DNA of 53,210 nucleotides from Aquabacterium sp. A7-Y. Its GTDB lineage: Bacteria > Pseudomonadota > Gammaproteobacteria > Burkholderiales > Burkholderiaceae_C. Each line of letters starts with the position of its first letter. Positions within the stretch are counted from its first letter, which is position 1. Below the pieces are notes generated by a model. It saw nothing but the letters and a program-made list of their open reading frames with translations, was not told the origin of the DNA and searched no databases. A program made the position numbers and the translations under genes. Shown here piece after piece: positions 32,411 to 39,391 of this stretch. The DNA lies in the NCBI RefSeq assembly GCF_026153205.1, contig NZ_JAPFBW010000041.1, positions 1 through 53,210 on the forward strand. Direction: 5' to 3'.

Positions 32411-32688
32411 AGCGCCGCGACTTCGTGATGGCCGGTGCGGCCCTCGGGCTGGCCGCCGGCGCCTCCGCCGCACCCGGGCAGAGCGCGATCGAGGGCCACG
32501 TGCCGGCGCGCGAGATCCGCCGGCTGCTGAAAGAACGACCCAAAGCCGTCGGCCTGGCCGTGCCGGCCACGCCGCTGGGCAGCCCGGGCATGGACGGGCC
32601 CGACTTCGGCAACCGCACCCAACCGTACGACGTGTTGCTCGTCCTCCGAGACGGCGGCACGCCTGTGTACCAGTCCTACTTCCGCTGA
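32407..32688 (+). CDS. DUF411-type protein lacking its metal-binding half
   Basis: 93 aa. A Tat-like signal 'MKRRDFVMAGAALGLAAGAS' is joined to 'IEGHVPAREIRRLLKERPKA', 'VGLAVPATPLGSPGMDGPD' and 'PYDVLLVLRDG', which is the C-terminal half of DUF411 proteins. Full members (about 150 aa) have before it a thioredoxin-like half with a CxCC-type metal motif; this half is absent, and no cysteine remains. The frame is intact, so it may still be made. It overlaps the cupredoxin stop by 4 nt. Confidence 0.75.
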   Translation: MKRRDFVMAGAALGLAAGASAAPGQSAIEGHVPAREIRRLLKERPKAVGLAVPATPLGSPGMDGPDFGNRTQPYDVLLVLRDGGTPVYQSYFR

Positions 32689-32709
32689 AAGCCACCAAGG
32701 AGCATCTTC

Positions 32710-33060
32710 ATGAACAAAACGTCTCTGCTGGCCCTGCTGGCCGCCGCCTCGCTGATGACCAGCACCGCCGTGTTTGCCGCGCCGCCCGCCACTGGCGCCG
32801 CAGACGCCACCGCCGCCGCCGCTTCGACGACGGCCAGCGACCTGGTCGAGGGGGAGGTCCGCAAGATCGACACGGCGAACAAGAAGATCACCCTGAAGCA
32901 CGGCGAGATCAAGAACCTCGGCATGCCGGGCATGACGATGGTGTTTCAGGCGAAGGACCCGTCGCTGCTGGACAAGGTCAAGGTGGGCGACAAGGTGCGT
33001 TTCGCCGCTGAAAAGTCCAACGGTGCCTTTGTCGTCACGGAGCTGCAACCGGCTCAGTGA
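32710..33060 (+). CDS. periplasmic copper-binding protein, CusF type
   Basis: 116 aa. Signal 'MNKTSLLALLAAASLMTSTAVFA', Ala-rich linker, then a CusF domain (about 45-112) with 'ITLKHGEIKNLGMPGMTMVF'. As in the other free CusF protein of this window, the Cu(I)-capping Trp is Met, giving a His/Met-rich site. It would shuttle Cu(I)/Ag(I) to the CusCBA pump. AAGGAG lies about 9 nt upstream of ATG; last gene of the oxidase operon, 21 nt after DUF411. Confidence 0.88.
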   Translation: MNKTSLLALLAAASLMTSTAVFAAPPATGAADATAAAASTTASDLVEGEVRKIDTANKKITLKHGEIKNLGMPGMTMVFQAKDPSLLDKVKVGDKVRFAAEKSNGAFVVTELQPAQ

Positions 33061-33119
33061 AGCTCGCGCTTCACAGCCCGGCAGTCGATCGACCGCCGGT
33101 GGCTTGACCATTCCGCTGC

Positions 33120-33140
33120 ACCTTGCCACCGTGGGAAGGT
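33120..33140. promoter_or_regulatory. CueR-like operator dyad, distal
   Basis: Arms ACCTTGCCAC and GTGGGAAGGT flank a single central base and pair with one mismatch, the size and sequence of CueR/CupR boxes. It is nested in a wider perfect repeat GGCTTGACC (33101-33109) ... GGTCAAGCC (33138-33146). A weak -35 (CTGCAC) overlaps its left edge. Confidence 0.55.
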
Positions 33141-33191
33141 CAAGCCCCGTCTCAGTCCCCGCCCCCGGGTGGGGTTTTACACATCACCCGC

Positions 33192-33222
33192 TGGACATTG
33201 CCATGGTGGGAAGCTTCACAGT
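33192..33222 (+). promoter_or_regulatory. CueR-like promoter before copZ, proximal
   Basis: -35 TGGACA (33192-33197), a 19-bp spacer carrying the imperfect dyad ACATTGCCAT...GTGGGAAGCT (33195-33215), and -10 CACAGT (33217-33222). This is the layout of Cu(I)-activated copA promoters controlled by MerR-family CueR. It resembles the dyad 75 bp upstream and lies 43 bp before the copZ ATG. No cueR gene is seen in the window. Confidence 0.6.
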
Positions 33223-33264
33223 TCAGTCACCGGATGCCCCGGACCCCTAGCCAAGGAGCCTGAG

Positions 33265-33522
33265 ATGATTGCATTTGAAGTGAACGACATGACCTGCGGC
33301 CACTGCGTGAGCACGATCACCAAGGCGGTCAAGCAGACCGACCGCGATGCGGTCGTCGCCGTCGATCTCGGCAGCAAGCGGGTGCAGATCGAGGCGAAGG
33401 CCGCCGACGAGGCCGAGTTGAAGGCGGCCATCGAAGAGGCCGGATACACCCCCGTCTCGGCCACTGCCGTGGCCAAGGCCGCGCGTCCATCCGGCGGGAG
33501 CTGCTGCGGCAGCTGCCACTGA
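33265..33522 (+). CDS. copZ: CopZ-like HMA copper chaperone
   Basis: 85 aa cytoplasmic protein. HMA domain with 'VNDMTCGHCVSTITKAVKQT' (Cu(I) motif MTCxxC, here C-G-H-C), a ferredoxin-like fold ending 'IEEAGYTPV', and an added C-terminal 'GGSCCGSCH' that may form a second metal site. It would deliver Cu(I) to the P-type ATPase encoded three genes later, which itself lacks HMA domains. ATG 33265 has AAGGAG 7 nt upstream; the frame extends further up through the promoter, which I reject as coding. Confidence 0.9.
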   Translation: MIAFEVNDMTCGHCVSTITKAVKQTDRDAVVAVDLGSKRVQIEAKAADEAELKAAIEEAGYTPVSATAVAKAARPSGGSCCGSCH

Positions 33523-33580
33523 GCGCGATGGATTGATCGAAGTCAAGCGGCCCGGCAGCGTCTTCCAGGAACATGGTGTC

Positions 33581-33832
33581 ATGAAGACCGCTCCTACTGC
33601 CCTTTCGAGGCGCGCCCGGCGCCTGCTCGCCATCGCCGCTTGGCTGCTCGGCGCGATCGGCGCGTACTTTCTGCTGACGCGCCACTTTGACCACGTGCTG
33701 CAGGCGCTGCCTTACCTGCTGCTGCTGGCCTGCCCGTTGATGCATGTATTCGGGCACCGGCACGGCCACCACGATGCGCACCACGCCCCAGGGAACGCCC
33801 GTGACCCAGGCCGCGACAGAACCGGCGACTGA
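33581..33832 (+). CDS. small membrane protein, DUF2933 type (paralogue 1)
   Basis: 83 aa with one or two hydrophobic helices ('LLAIAAWLLGAIGAYFLLT', 'ALPYLLLLACPLMHVFG') and a His-rich tail 'HRHGHHDAHHAPG'. The 'LLTRHFDHVLQALPYLLLLACPLMH' block is the signature of DUF2933 proteins of copper clusters; role unknown, perhaps metal binding at the membrane. ATG 33581 chosen because AGGA is upstream and the frame before it begins only with TTG. It overlaps the next gene. A paralogue is at 36716. Confidence 0.75.
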   Translation: MKTAPTALSRRARRLLAIAAWLLGAIGAYFLLTRHFDHVLQALPYLLLLACPLMHVFGHRHGHHDAHHAPGNARDPGRDRTGD

Positions 33833-34103
33833 TGCCGGTGCCCTGAAGGCCGCCGAATTGCTCTCGACGTTGGGGGCGGCCGTGCTGGGCGCCGGGCTCG
33901 CGCTGCTGTGGCCGAGCCTCGCGAAGCAGGCGGTACCGCTGCTCGTGGTCGGCGCGCTGGCGCACGCCACCGGCATGGGACTCAAGCACCGCCTGCAGCT
34001 CGGCCAGGCCCAGCCACGCTGGAGTCGCTGGCTGGTGGCGCTGTGCTGGGTCGCGCTGGCGGTGCTCGCGGCCGCACTCGCCTGGCACATCGGTTTCAGA
34101 TGA
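33801..34103 (+). CDS. small membrane protein, three helices, unknown function
   Basis: 100 aa from GTG 33801 (AGGGA about 7 nt upstream). Hydrophobic helices: '[20 protein letters not shown]', '[19 protein letters not shown]' and '[19 protein letters not shown]'. An ATG at 33774 in frame lacks a ribosome site. The layout is typical of small inner-membrane proteins linked with copper ATPases; I know no function for it. It overlaps DUF2933 by 32 nt and precedes the ATPase by 13 nt, so all are probably one operon. Confidence 0.65.
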   Translation: MTQAATEPATDAGALKAAELLSTLGAAVLGAGLALLWPSLAKQAVPLLVVGALAHATGMGLKHRLQLGQAQPRWSRWLVALCWVALAVLAAALAWHIGFR

Positions 34104-34116
34104 AGGGAGAAGAAGA

Positions 34117-36537
34117 ATGGCCCCCCACTCGCACGACCACCCTGGACACCCAGGACACCCGTTGGCGGCGCCCCCCGGCGGCGCCACGGTCTACACCTGC
34201 CCGATGCACCCCGAGGTCCGGCAGGACCGCCCGGGCGACTGCCCGAAATGCGGCATGCACCTGGTGCCGGAGGGCGCCGCCGGGTCGGCGACCGGACATG
34301 CGCACCACGGAGCTGGCGGCCTGCCACAGCAGGGGGCGGCGCATGGGCATGACCATGGCCACCCCCATGGCCATGGTGCCGCCGCAGCAGCGCGGCCGGC
34401 GCCGGCACATGCCCCCGTCACCGCTCCAGCCAGTCCCGGCGCGGTCTACACCTGCCCGATGCACCCGGAGATCCGGCAGGACCACCCTGGCAACTGCCCG
34501 AAGTGCGGCATGACGCTGGAGCCCTTGATCCCGGAGGCGACGGCGGACGACGACAACCCCGAGCTGCGGGATTTCACGCGGCGCTTCTGGTGGACGCTGC
34601 CGCTGACGGTGGTGGTCACCGTCCTGGCGATGGCCGGGCACCGGCTGGGCTGGATGGACCCGGCCCAGCAGAGCTGGCTCGAGCTGGTGCTCTCGCTGCC
34701 CATCGTCCTGTGGTCCGGCTGGCCGTTCTTCGCGCGCTGCGCGCAGTCGTTCCGGCATCGCAGCCCGAACATGTGGACGCTGATCGGCATCGGCACCGGC
34801 GCCGCCTTCGTCTACAGCGTCGTCGCCACCGTTGCGCCACAGCTGTTCCCGGCCAGCTTCGTGGCCCACGGGCGCATCGGCGTCTACTTCGAGGCCGCCG
34901 CGGTCATCATCTCGCTGACCCTGCTGGGGCAGATGCTGGAGCTGCGCGCACGTTCACAGACCTCCGCGGCGATCAAATCGCTGCTCGGTCTGGCGCCCAA
35001 GACGGCGCGGCGCATCGAGCCGGACGGCAGCGAGGCGGACGTGCCGCTCACCCATGTGCACGTCGGCGACCGCCTGCGCATCCGCCCGGGCGAGAAGGTG
35101 CCGGTCGACGGGGTCGTGCTCGAAGGCAGCAGCGCCATCGACGAGGCCATGCTGACGGGCGAGCCGGTCCCGGTGACCAAGCGGCCCGGCGACAAGGTCA
35201 TCGGCGCCACCATCAACACCTCCGGCTCGCTGGTGATGCGGTCGGAGCGGGTCGGCTCGCAGACCATGCTGTCCCAGATCGTGCAGATGGTCGCGCAGGC
35301 CCAGCGCTCGAAGGCGCCGATGCAGCGCATGGCCGACCAGGTGGCCGGCTGGTTCGTGCTGGTCGTGATCAGCATCGCCCTGGCCTCCTTCTTCGCCTGG
35401 GGCTTTCTGGGTGGCGAGCAGGGCTGGCAGTACGGCCTGATCAATGCGGTGTCGGTGCTGATCATCGCGTGCCCCTGCGCCCTGGGCCTGGCGACGCCGA
35501 TGTCCATCATGGTGGCGACCGGCAAGGCCGCCACCCAGGGCATCTTGTTCCGCGACGCCTCGGCCATCGAGCACTTCCGGCGCGTCGACACGATGATCGT
35601 CGACAAAACCGGCACGCTGACCGAGGGCAAGCCGGCGTTCGACCGGGCGGTGGCGGCGCCGGGACGGTCGGAGGACGAGGTGCTGCGCCTGGCGGCGAGC
35701 CTGGACCAGGGCAGCGAGCACCCGCTGGCGCAAGCGATCGTGGACGCAGCACGCGCTCGGCAGCTCGCGCTGGCCCCGGCGCTCGACTTCGAGTCGTCCA
35801 CCGGCATCGGCGTGCGCGGCCGGGTCGAGGGGCAGCGGGTGGCGCTCGGCAACACGGCGCTCATGGAACAGGACGGCGTGGACGTCTCGGCGCTGCGCGG
35901 CGCCGCGGAAGCGATGCGCCAGCGCGGCAGCAGCGTCATGTTCCTCGCCCGCGAGGGGCAACTGCTCGGCATCCTGGCGGTGTCCGACCCGATCAAGCAG
36001 AGCACGCCGGAGGCGGTCCAGAGCCTGCACCAGGCCGGGATGCGGGTGGTGATGGCCACCGGCGACGGCCTGACCACCGCCCGGTCCGTGGCCCGGCAAC
36101 TGGGCATCGACGAGGTGCACGGCGAGGTCAAGCCGGCCGACAAGCTCGCGCTGGTCGATCGGCTGCAGCGCGAGGGCAGGGTGGTGGGCATGGCCGGCGA
36201 CGGCATCAACGACGCGCCCGCGTTGGCGAAGGCGGACGTCGGCGTGGCGATGGGTACCGGCACCGACGTGGCGATGAACAGCGCCCAGGTGACGCTGGTC
36301 AAGGGCGACCTGCGCGGCATCGCCCGGGCCCGTGCCATCTCGCAGGCGACCGTCGCGAACATGCGGCAGAACCTGGTCTTCGCCTTCGTCTACAACGCGC
36401 TGGGCGTGCCGCTGGCTGCCGGCGTCCTCTATCCGTTCACCGGCTGGCTGTTGTCGCCCATGATCGCGGCGCTCGCAATGAGCTTGTCGTCGGTGAGCGT
36501 GGTGTTCAATTCGTTGCGGCTGCGGGGGACCCGGTGA
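34117..36537 (+). CDS. copA: Cu(I)/Ag(I)-exporting P1B-type ATPase
   Basis: 806 aa. Instead of HMA domains the N-terminus holds two 'YTCPMHPE(V/I)RQD.PG(D/N)CPKCGM' heavy-metal-binding repeats (26-51, 111-137) separated by a His-rich linker (57-87). Core: 'TGEPVP', transmembrane 'CPC' (452-454), 'DKTGTLTEG' with phosphorylated Asp496, '[20 protein letters not shown]'. The late helices show 'YNALGVP' and 'MSLSSVSV', the signature of P1B-1 pumps that export Cu(I)/Ag(I) from cytoplasm to periplasm. It lies in the copZ operon behind CueR-like boxes. AAGGGAGAAGA precedes ATG. Confidence 0.95.
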   Translation: MAPHSHDHPGHPGHPLAAPPGGATVYTCPMHPEVRQDRPGDCPKCGMHLVPEGAAGSATGHAHHGAGGLPQQGAAHGHDHGHPHGHGAAAAARPAPAHAPVTAPASPGAVYTCPMHPEIRQDHPGNCPKCGMTLEPLIPEATADDDNPELRDFTRRFWWTLPLTVVVTVLAMAGHRLGWMDPAQQSWLELVLSLPIVLWSGWPFFARCAQSFRHRSPNMWTLIGIGTGAAFVYSVVATVAPQLFPASFVAHGRIGVYFEAAAVIISLTLLGQMLELRARSQTSAAIKSLLGLAPKTARRIEPDGSEADVPLTHVHVGDRLRIRPGEKVPVDGVVLEGSSAIDEAMLTGEPVPVTKRPGDKVIGATINTSGSLVMRSERVGSQTMLSQIVQMVAQAQRSKAPMQRMADQVAGWFVLVVISIALASFFAWGFLGGEQGWQYGLINAVSVLIIACPCALGLATPMSIMVATGKAATQGILFRDASAIEHFRRVDTMIVDKTGTLTEGKPAFDRAVAAPGRSEDEVLRLAASLDQGSEHPLAQAIVDAARARQLALAPALDFESSTGIGVRGRVEGQRVALGNTALMEQDGVDVSALRGAAEAMRQRGSSVMFLAREGQLLGILAVSDPIKQSTPEAVQSLHQAGMRVVMATGDGLTTARSVARQLGIDEVHGEVKPADKLALVDRLQREGRVVGMAGDGINDAPALAKADVGVAMGTGTDVAMNSAQVTLVKGDLRGIARARAISQATVANMRQNLVFAFVYNALGVPLAAGVLYPFTGWLLSPMIAALAMSLSSVSVVFNSLRLRGTR

Positions 36538-36544
36538 GCTGCGG

Positions 36545-36568
36545 GCCCCGTCGCGGTTGCGGCGGGGC
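36545..36568 (+). terminator. strong hairpin after the copper ATPase
   Basis: Arms GCCCCGTCGC and GCGGCGGGGC form a 10-bp stem with one G-U pair and a GGTT loop, starting 8 nt after the stop. No T-run follows, so it may terminate weakly, stabilise the mRNA end, or separate this operon from the next promoter. Confidence 0.45.
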
Positions 36569-36642
36569 GGCGTTGCCCTCTCTGCGAGGGGCCGAAGGGG
36601 CTGGCGTTCGCCGGCCCTCTGTGCCACGGCCGCGGCCCCGTG

Positions 36643-36683
36643 TTGATCCCCATCAAGGCGCGCCGTCGGCTGACGCTTAAGCT
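36643..36683 (+). promoter_or_regulatory. FNR/ANR-type box and promoter before the DUF2933-methyltransferase genes
   Basis: TTGAT-CCCC-ATCAA (36643-36656) is a perfect FNR/ANR palindrome. A -10-like TAAGCT lies at 36678-36683. With a start near 36690 the box is centred at about -41, the class II position for FNR activation. The ATG follows 66 bp from the box centre. The same geometry recurs at 37793. Confidence 0.6.
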
Positions 36684-36715
36684 GGCACAGACGTTCTCAC
36701 CGAAAGGAGGAACAC

Positions 36716-36991
36716 ATGCCTGCCCCCTTGCAAGACCGGGAGCCGCGGCGCGGCCCATCGAAGTCCTCTGTGGTCTTCGGCCTGTTCGCGTTGATCGCGC
36801 TCTTCTTCCTCGTCACCGAGCACCGGGCGCACCTGCTGGGCGCCCTGCCGTATGTGCTGCTGCTGGCCTGCCCAGTGCTGCACCTGTTCCACCGACATGG
36901 CGCCCAGGGTCCGAACGACGAGCGGCGCGGGCCCGACACCGGGCCGGGGGGCGCCGGCGCACTCCGAGACATCCACTCGCACCGATCCTAG
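36716..36991 (+). CDS. small membrane protein, DUF2933 type (paralogue 2)
   Basis: 91 aa. A charged start '[18 protein letters not shown]', a hydrophobic pair '[20 protein letters not shown]' and '[20 protein letters not shown]', then 'HRHG' and a polar tail. It closely follows the DUF2933 pattern of the protein at 33581 ('LT..H..H.L.ALPY.LLLACP..H.F.HRHG'). AAAGGAGG precedes ATG by 5 nt. It is followed after 10 nt by the methyltransferase-like gene. Control by an FNR-type regulator is suggested by the upstream box. Confidence 0.82.
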   Translation: MPAPLQDREPRRGPSKSSVVFGLFALIALFFLVTEHRAHLLGALPYVLLLACPVLHLFHRHGAQGPNDERRGPDTGPGGAGALRDIHSHRS

Positions 36992-37001
36992 GGAGATCAC
37001 C

Positions 37002-37667
37002 ATGAATGTGACCCACCCTCCCGCTTACGGCCTGTGGTCGCTGGTGGTCCTGAACTCGCTCGTGTTCATCATCTTCGCGTTCAGCTTCGCCAAGCCGCAA
37101 AGCGGGCGCGATTGGCGTTCGTTCGGTGCCTTCTCGGATTTTTTGGTGGCGCTGTTCACCGAGATGTACGGCTTCCCGCTGACGATCTACCTGATGTCGG
37201 GGTGGCTGAGCACCCGGTTCCCGGGCGTCGACTTCATGTCCCACGACGCGGGACACCTGTGGGAGCTGCTGTTCGGCTGGCGTGCCAACCCCCATTTCGG
37301 CCCCTTCCACCTCTTCAGCACCCTGTTCATCGTCGCTGGGTTCTGGCTGCTGTCGGCCGCCTGGCGGGTGCTCTGGAAGGCGCAGCGCCGGCACCTGCTG
37401 GCCACGACGGGCGCCTACGCGAAGGTGCGGCACCCGCAGTACATCGGCTTCGTGTTGATCATGTTCGGCTTCCTGCTGCAATGGCCGACCTTGCTCACGC
37501 TTGCGATGTTTCCGGTGCTCGTCTTCATGTACGTGCGGTTGGCGCTGCGCGAAGAGCGGGAGTCTGAGCGCGAGTTCGGAGAGGCGTGGCGCTGGTATGC
37601 GGCGCGCACGCCGCGCTTCATCCCGCGTTCTGGCCGTGCCGACGGGGACCGCCGCCACCAAGCTTGA
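37002..37667 (+). CDS. isoprenylcysteine carboxyl methyltransferase-like membrane protein
   Basis: 221 aa with about five membrane helices. The C-terminal half has the conserved block '[20 protein letters not shown]' followed by '[20 protein letters not shown]' and 'TPRFIP', the SAM-binding signature of the ICMT/PEMT/NnrU-like family. The substrate in bacteria is mostly unknown; in copper clusters such proteins are frequent neighbours of P-type ATPases. ATG 37002 has AGGGAGA upstream; an open frame extends to 36852 but overlaps DUF2933. It forms an operon with the DUF2933 gene. Confidence 0.85.
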   Translation: MNVTHPPAYGLWSLVVLNSLVFIIFAFSFAKPQSGRDWRSFGAFSDFLVALFTEMYGFPLTIYLMSGWLSTRFPGVDFMSHDAGHLWELLFGWRANPHFGPFHLFSTLFIVAGFWLLSAAWRVLWKAQRRHLLATTGAYAKVRHPQYIGFVLIMFGFLLQWPTLLTLAMFPVLVFMYVRLALREERESEREFGEAWRWYAARTPRFIPRSGRADGDRRHQA

Positions 37668-37792
37668 CGCAGGAGGCGGCCCGGGGCGCAGCTGCGGCGC
37701 CGTCGTCCAGGCCTGCCAGTGGGTCTCCACCGGGCAGATTTGACCCGCGCCGTTCGGGGCCTGTGGCGCGGCAGCCGCGAGATGCCGCTGGC

Positions 37793-37833
37793 TTGAGCGG
37801 CATCAAGGCTGCGGGAGGCGGGCTGGTTACGCT
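37793..37833 (+). promoter_or_regulatory. FNR/ANR-like box and promoter before the exported protein gene
   Basis: TTGAG-CGGC-ATCAA (37793-37806), nine of ten consensus bases, with TTACGCTGGC at 37827-37836. Distances from box to this -10 motif (34 nt) and to ATG (66 bp from centre) equal those at 36643. A 9-bp hairpin GATGCCGCT/AGCGGCATC (37781-37804) overlaps the box. Confidence 0.5.
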
Positions 37834-37865
37834 GGCATTCCATCGGAACTTTCACCGGACCTCTC

Positions 37866-38318
37866 ATGAAGACCATCGCCCGCCCCGTTCCTCAAGCGGC
37901 CTGGCGTCTGCTCGCTGCCACCGTCGTCGTTGCCGCCGCGGTTGGCTGGTTCACGAGCGCCCATGCACAGAGCGAGACTGGTTCCGCGACCCAGACGACG
38001 GCCGTGCAGGGCGTGACGATGAAGGTCACACCCCAGCCCTTGGCGTCCGGCGCCACCGAGTGGGAGTTCAAGGTCTCGCTCGACGCGCACAGCGGCAGCC
38101 TGGACGACGACCTGGCCAAGACCTCGGCGCTTGTCGTCAACGGCAAGGAGATCGCCCCGACGGCCTGGAACGGTGCGGCGTCCGGCGGCCATCACCGTGA
38201 AGGCGTGTTGAGGTTTCCGGCGCCCGCTGAGCCGCCCGCCGCCGTGGAGTTGCGCATCCGCAGGGCGGGCGAGAGCGAGCCGCGCGTCTTTCGCTGGGAC
38301 GCCGCAGGGTTGCGCTGA
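37866..38318 (+). CDS. exported protein of unknown function in the copper cluster
   Basis: 150 aa. N-terminal anchor or signal 'LLAATVVVAAAVGWFTSAHA' (cleavage after AHA), then a beta-rich domain: 'VTMKVTPQPLASGATEWEFK', 'VSLDAHSGSLDDDLAKTSAL' and 'HHREGVLRFPAP'. The repeated 'DAHSGSLDDDL' element is seen in periplasmic proteins of metal-resistance islands, but I cannot assign a function. It stands alone behind an FNR-like box. Confidence 0.7.
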   Translation: MKTIARPVPQAAWRLLAATVVVAAAVGWFTSAHAQSETGSATQTTAVQGVTMKVTPQPLASGATEWEFKVSLDAHSGSLDDDLAKTSALVVNGKEIAPTAWNGAASGGHHREGVLRFPAPAEPPAAVELRIRRAGESEPRVFRWDAAGLR

Positions 38319-38433
38319 GCTTCGCCTGGTCGGCGCAAGGGCTCGCGACTGTCGGACATCCCTTTAGGAGCGCTGATTGCTTGGCTCGAAGTCGCGGGAT
38401 GGCCCGTGACCTTTGAACATTTCAGGAGTGCAC

Positions 38434-38784
38434 ATGAACCCTCACCTGACGCGATCGTTTCGTTGGGCCCTGTGCCCGCTCGTCATCGCTGCGGGCCTGG
38501 CCAGCGGCGCAGCGCTGGCTCAATCGGCCCCCCACGGCTCCGACCCGATGCACCAGTCCATGATGTCCGGCATGCAGGCCATGCAAGACATGAAGCCGAC
38601 CGGTGACACCGACAAGGACTTCGCGACGATGATGAAGATGCACCACCAGCAAGCCCTGGACATGGCCAAGGCGGAGCTGGAGCACGGCAAGTCGCCCGAG
38701 ATGAAGGCCATGGCCCAGAAGATCATCAAGGACCAGACGAAGGAAATCCAGAAGCTGGACAGCTGGCTGGAGAAACAAAAGTAA
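38434..38784 (+). CDS. DUF305 periplasmic protein
   Basis: 116 aa. Signal 'MNPHLTRSFRWALCPLVIAA...ALAQ', then a helical DUF305 (ferritin-like) domain with 'DFATMMKMHHQQALDMAKAE', 'KSPEMKAMAQKIIKDQTKEI' and 'LDSWL'. Met and His residues are frequent ('HQSMMSGMQAMQDM'), and DUF305 proteins are recurrent in copper islands, so copper or silver binding is plausible. ATG 38434 has AGGAG 8 nt upstream; the longer frame begins only with TTG. Confidence 0.88.
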   Translation: MNPHLTRSFRWALCPLVIAAGLASGAALAQSAPHGSDPMHQSMMSGMQAMQDMKPTGDTDKDFATMMKMHHQQALDMAKAELEHGKSPEMKAMAQKIIKDQTKEIQKLDSWLEKQK

Positions 38785-38848
38785 ACCGGACGGCGGCGAC
38801 CAACGCGTAACGGTCCGCGCGGTGCCTTGCAAGGAACAAGTGGCACTT

Positions 38849-38866
38849 CTTTGCGCCACCGCAAAG
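38849..38866. promoter_or_regulatory. CTTTGCG/CGCAAAG inverted repeat
   Basis: Seven-base arms CTTTGCG (38849-38855) and CGCAAAG (38860-38866) with a 4-nt loop, 43 bp before the next gene. The arms are the same as the centre of the 22-bp palindrome at 26243. Operator or hairpin; undecided. Confidence 0.35.
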
Positions 38867-38908
38867 CCCGGCGAGCGCCGCCGGCGCTGCGTTCGGTAAA
38901 CTGACCGC

Positions 38909-39307
38909 ATGAAGCTGAACAAGGTAACCCGACGCTGGGTGGCGACGCTGCTCGCCGCGGTGTTGGTGTGCCTGCAGCTCGTCACCGCCGCCTATGCCTG
39001 CATGGGGACCCCGTCGTCCGAGGTCCTCGCGATGGCGGACATGCCCGACTGCGAAGGCATGTCGGCGGAGGATACCCAGCAGCCGCAGTGGTGCAAGGCG
39101 CACTGCGACCGCGACAAGCAGACGGTGAACAGCGCGCCGGTGGTCGACGCGCTGGCCCCGCCGGTGCTCGACTGGCTCATCACGCGCCTGCTGCTGGTGG
39201 TGCCGACGCTGGACGGGGAGGCCCTGCCTGCCACCGTCGCGGCGCACACCGGCCCCCCCGACGGCAGCCCACCCCCGTACCTCGCCTTTCTGGTTCTCCG
39301 CAATTGA
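38909..39307 (+). CDS. Cys-containing exported protein heading the cus operon
   Basis: 132 aa. Signal 'WVATLLAAVLVCLQLVTAAYAC' and a mature part with Cys/Met pairs ('CMGTPSSEV', 'MADMPDCEGM', 'WCKAHCDRDK') that could bind copper. The C-terminal 40 residues are hydrophobic and Pro-rich. Proteins with this pattern commonly precede czcC/cusC-type genes in Burkholderiales; function unknown. It lies 84 bp before cusC, probably in the same transcript. Confidence 0.65.
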   Translation: MKLNKVTRRWVATLLAAVLVCLQLVTAAYACMGTPSSEVLAMADMPDCEGMSAEDTQQPQWCKAHCDRDKQTVNSAPVVDALAPPVLDWLITRLLLVVPTLDGEALPATVAAHTGPPDGSPPPYLAFLVLRN

Positions 39308-39391
39308 GCCCTGACGCCTCGTGCGCAGCTGCCCTGGCGCAGCCGCGCTGACACGTGCTGTTCGTCTTCTGGGTCATTGTGGAGAACCGTC

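Noticed and set aside
34954-36627. 557-codon minus-strand frame opposite the copper ATPase
   Set aside because: Antisense shadow of an unmistakable P-type ATPase; composition is that of a mirror frame.
38413-38433. Possible third FNR-like box before DUF305 (TTTGAACATTTCAGG)
   Set aside because: Only one half-site is recognisable and it overlaps the ribosome site, unlike the two good boxes.
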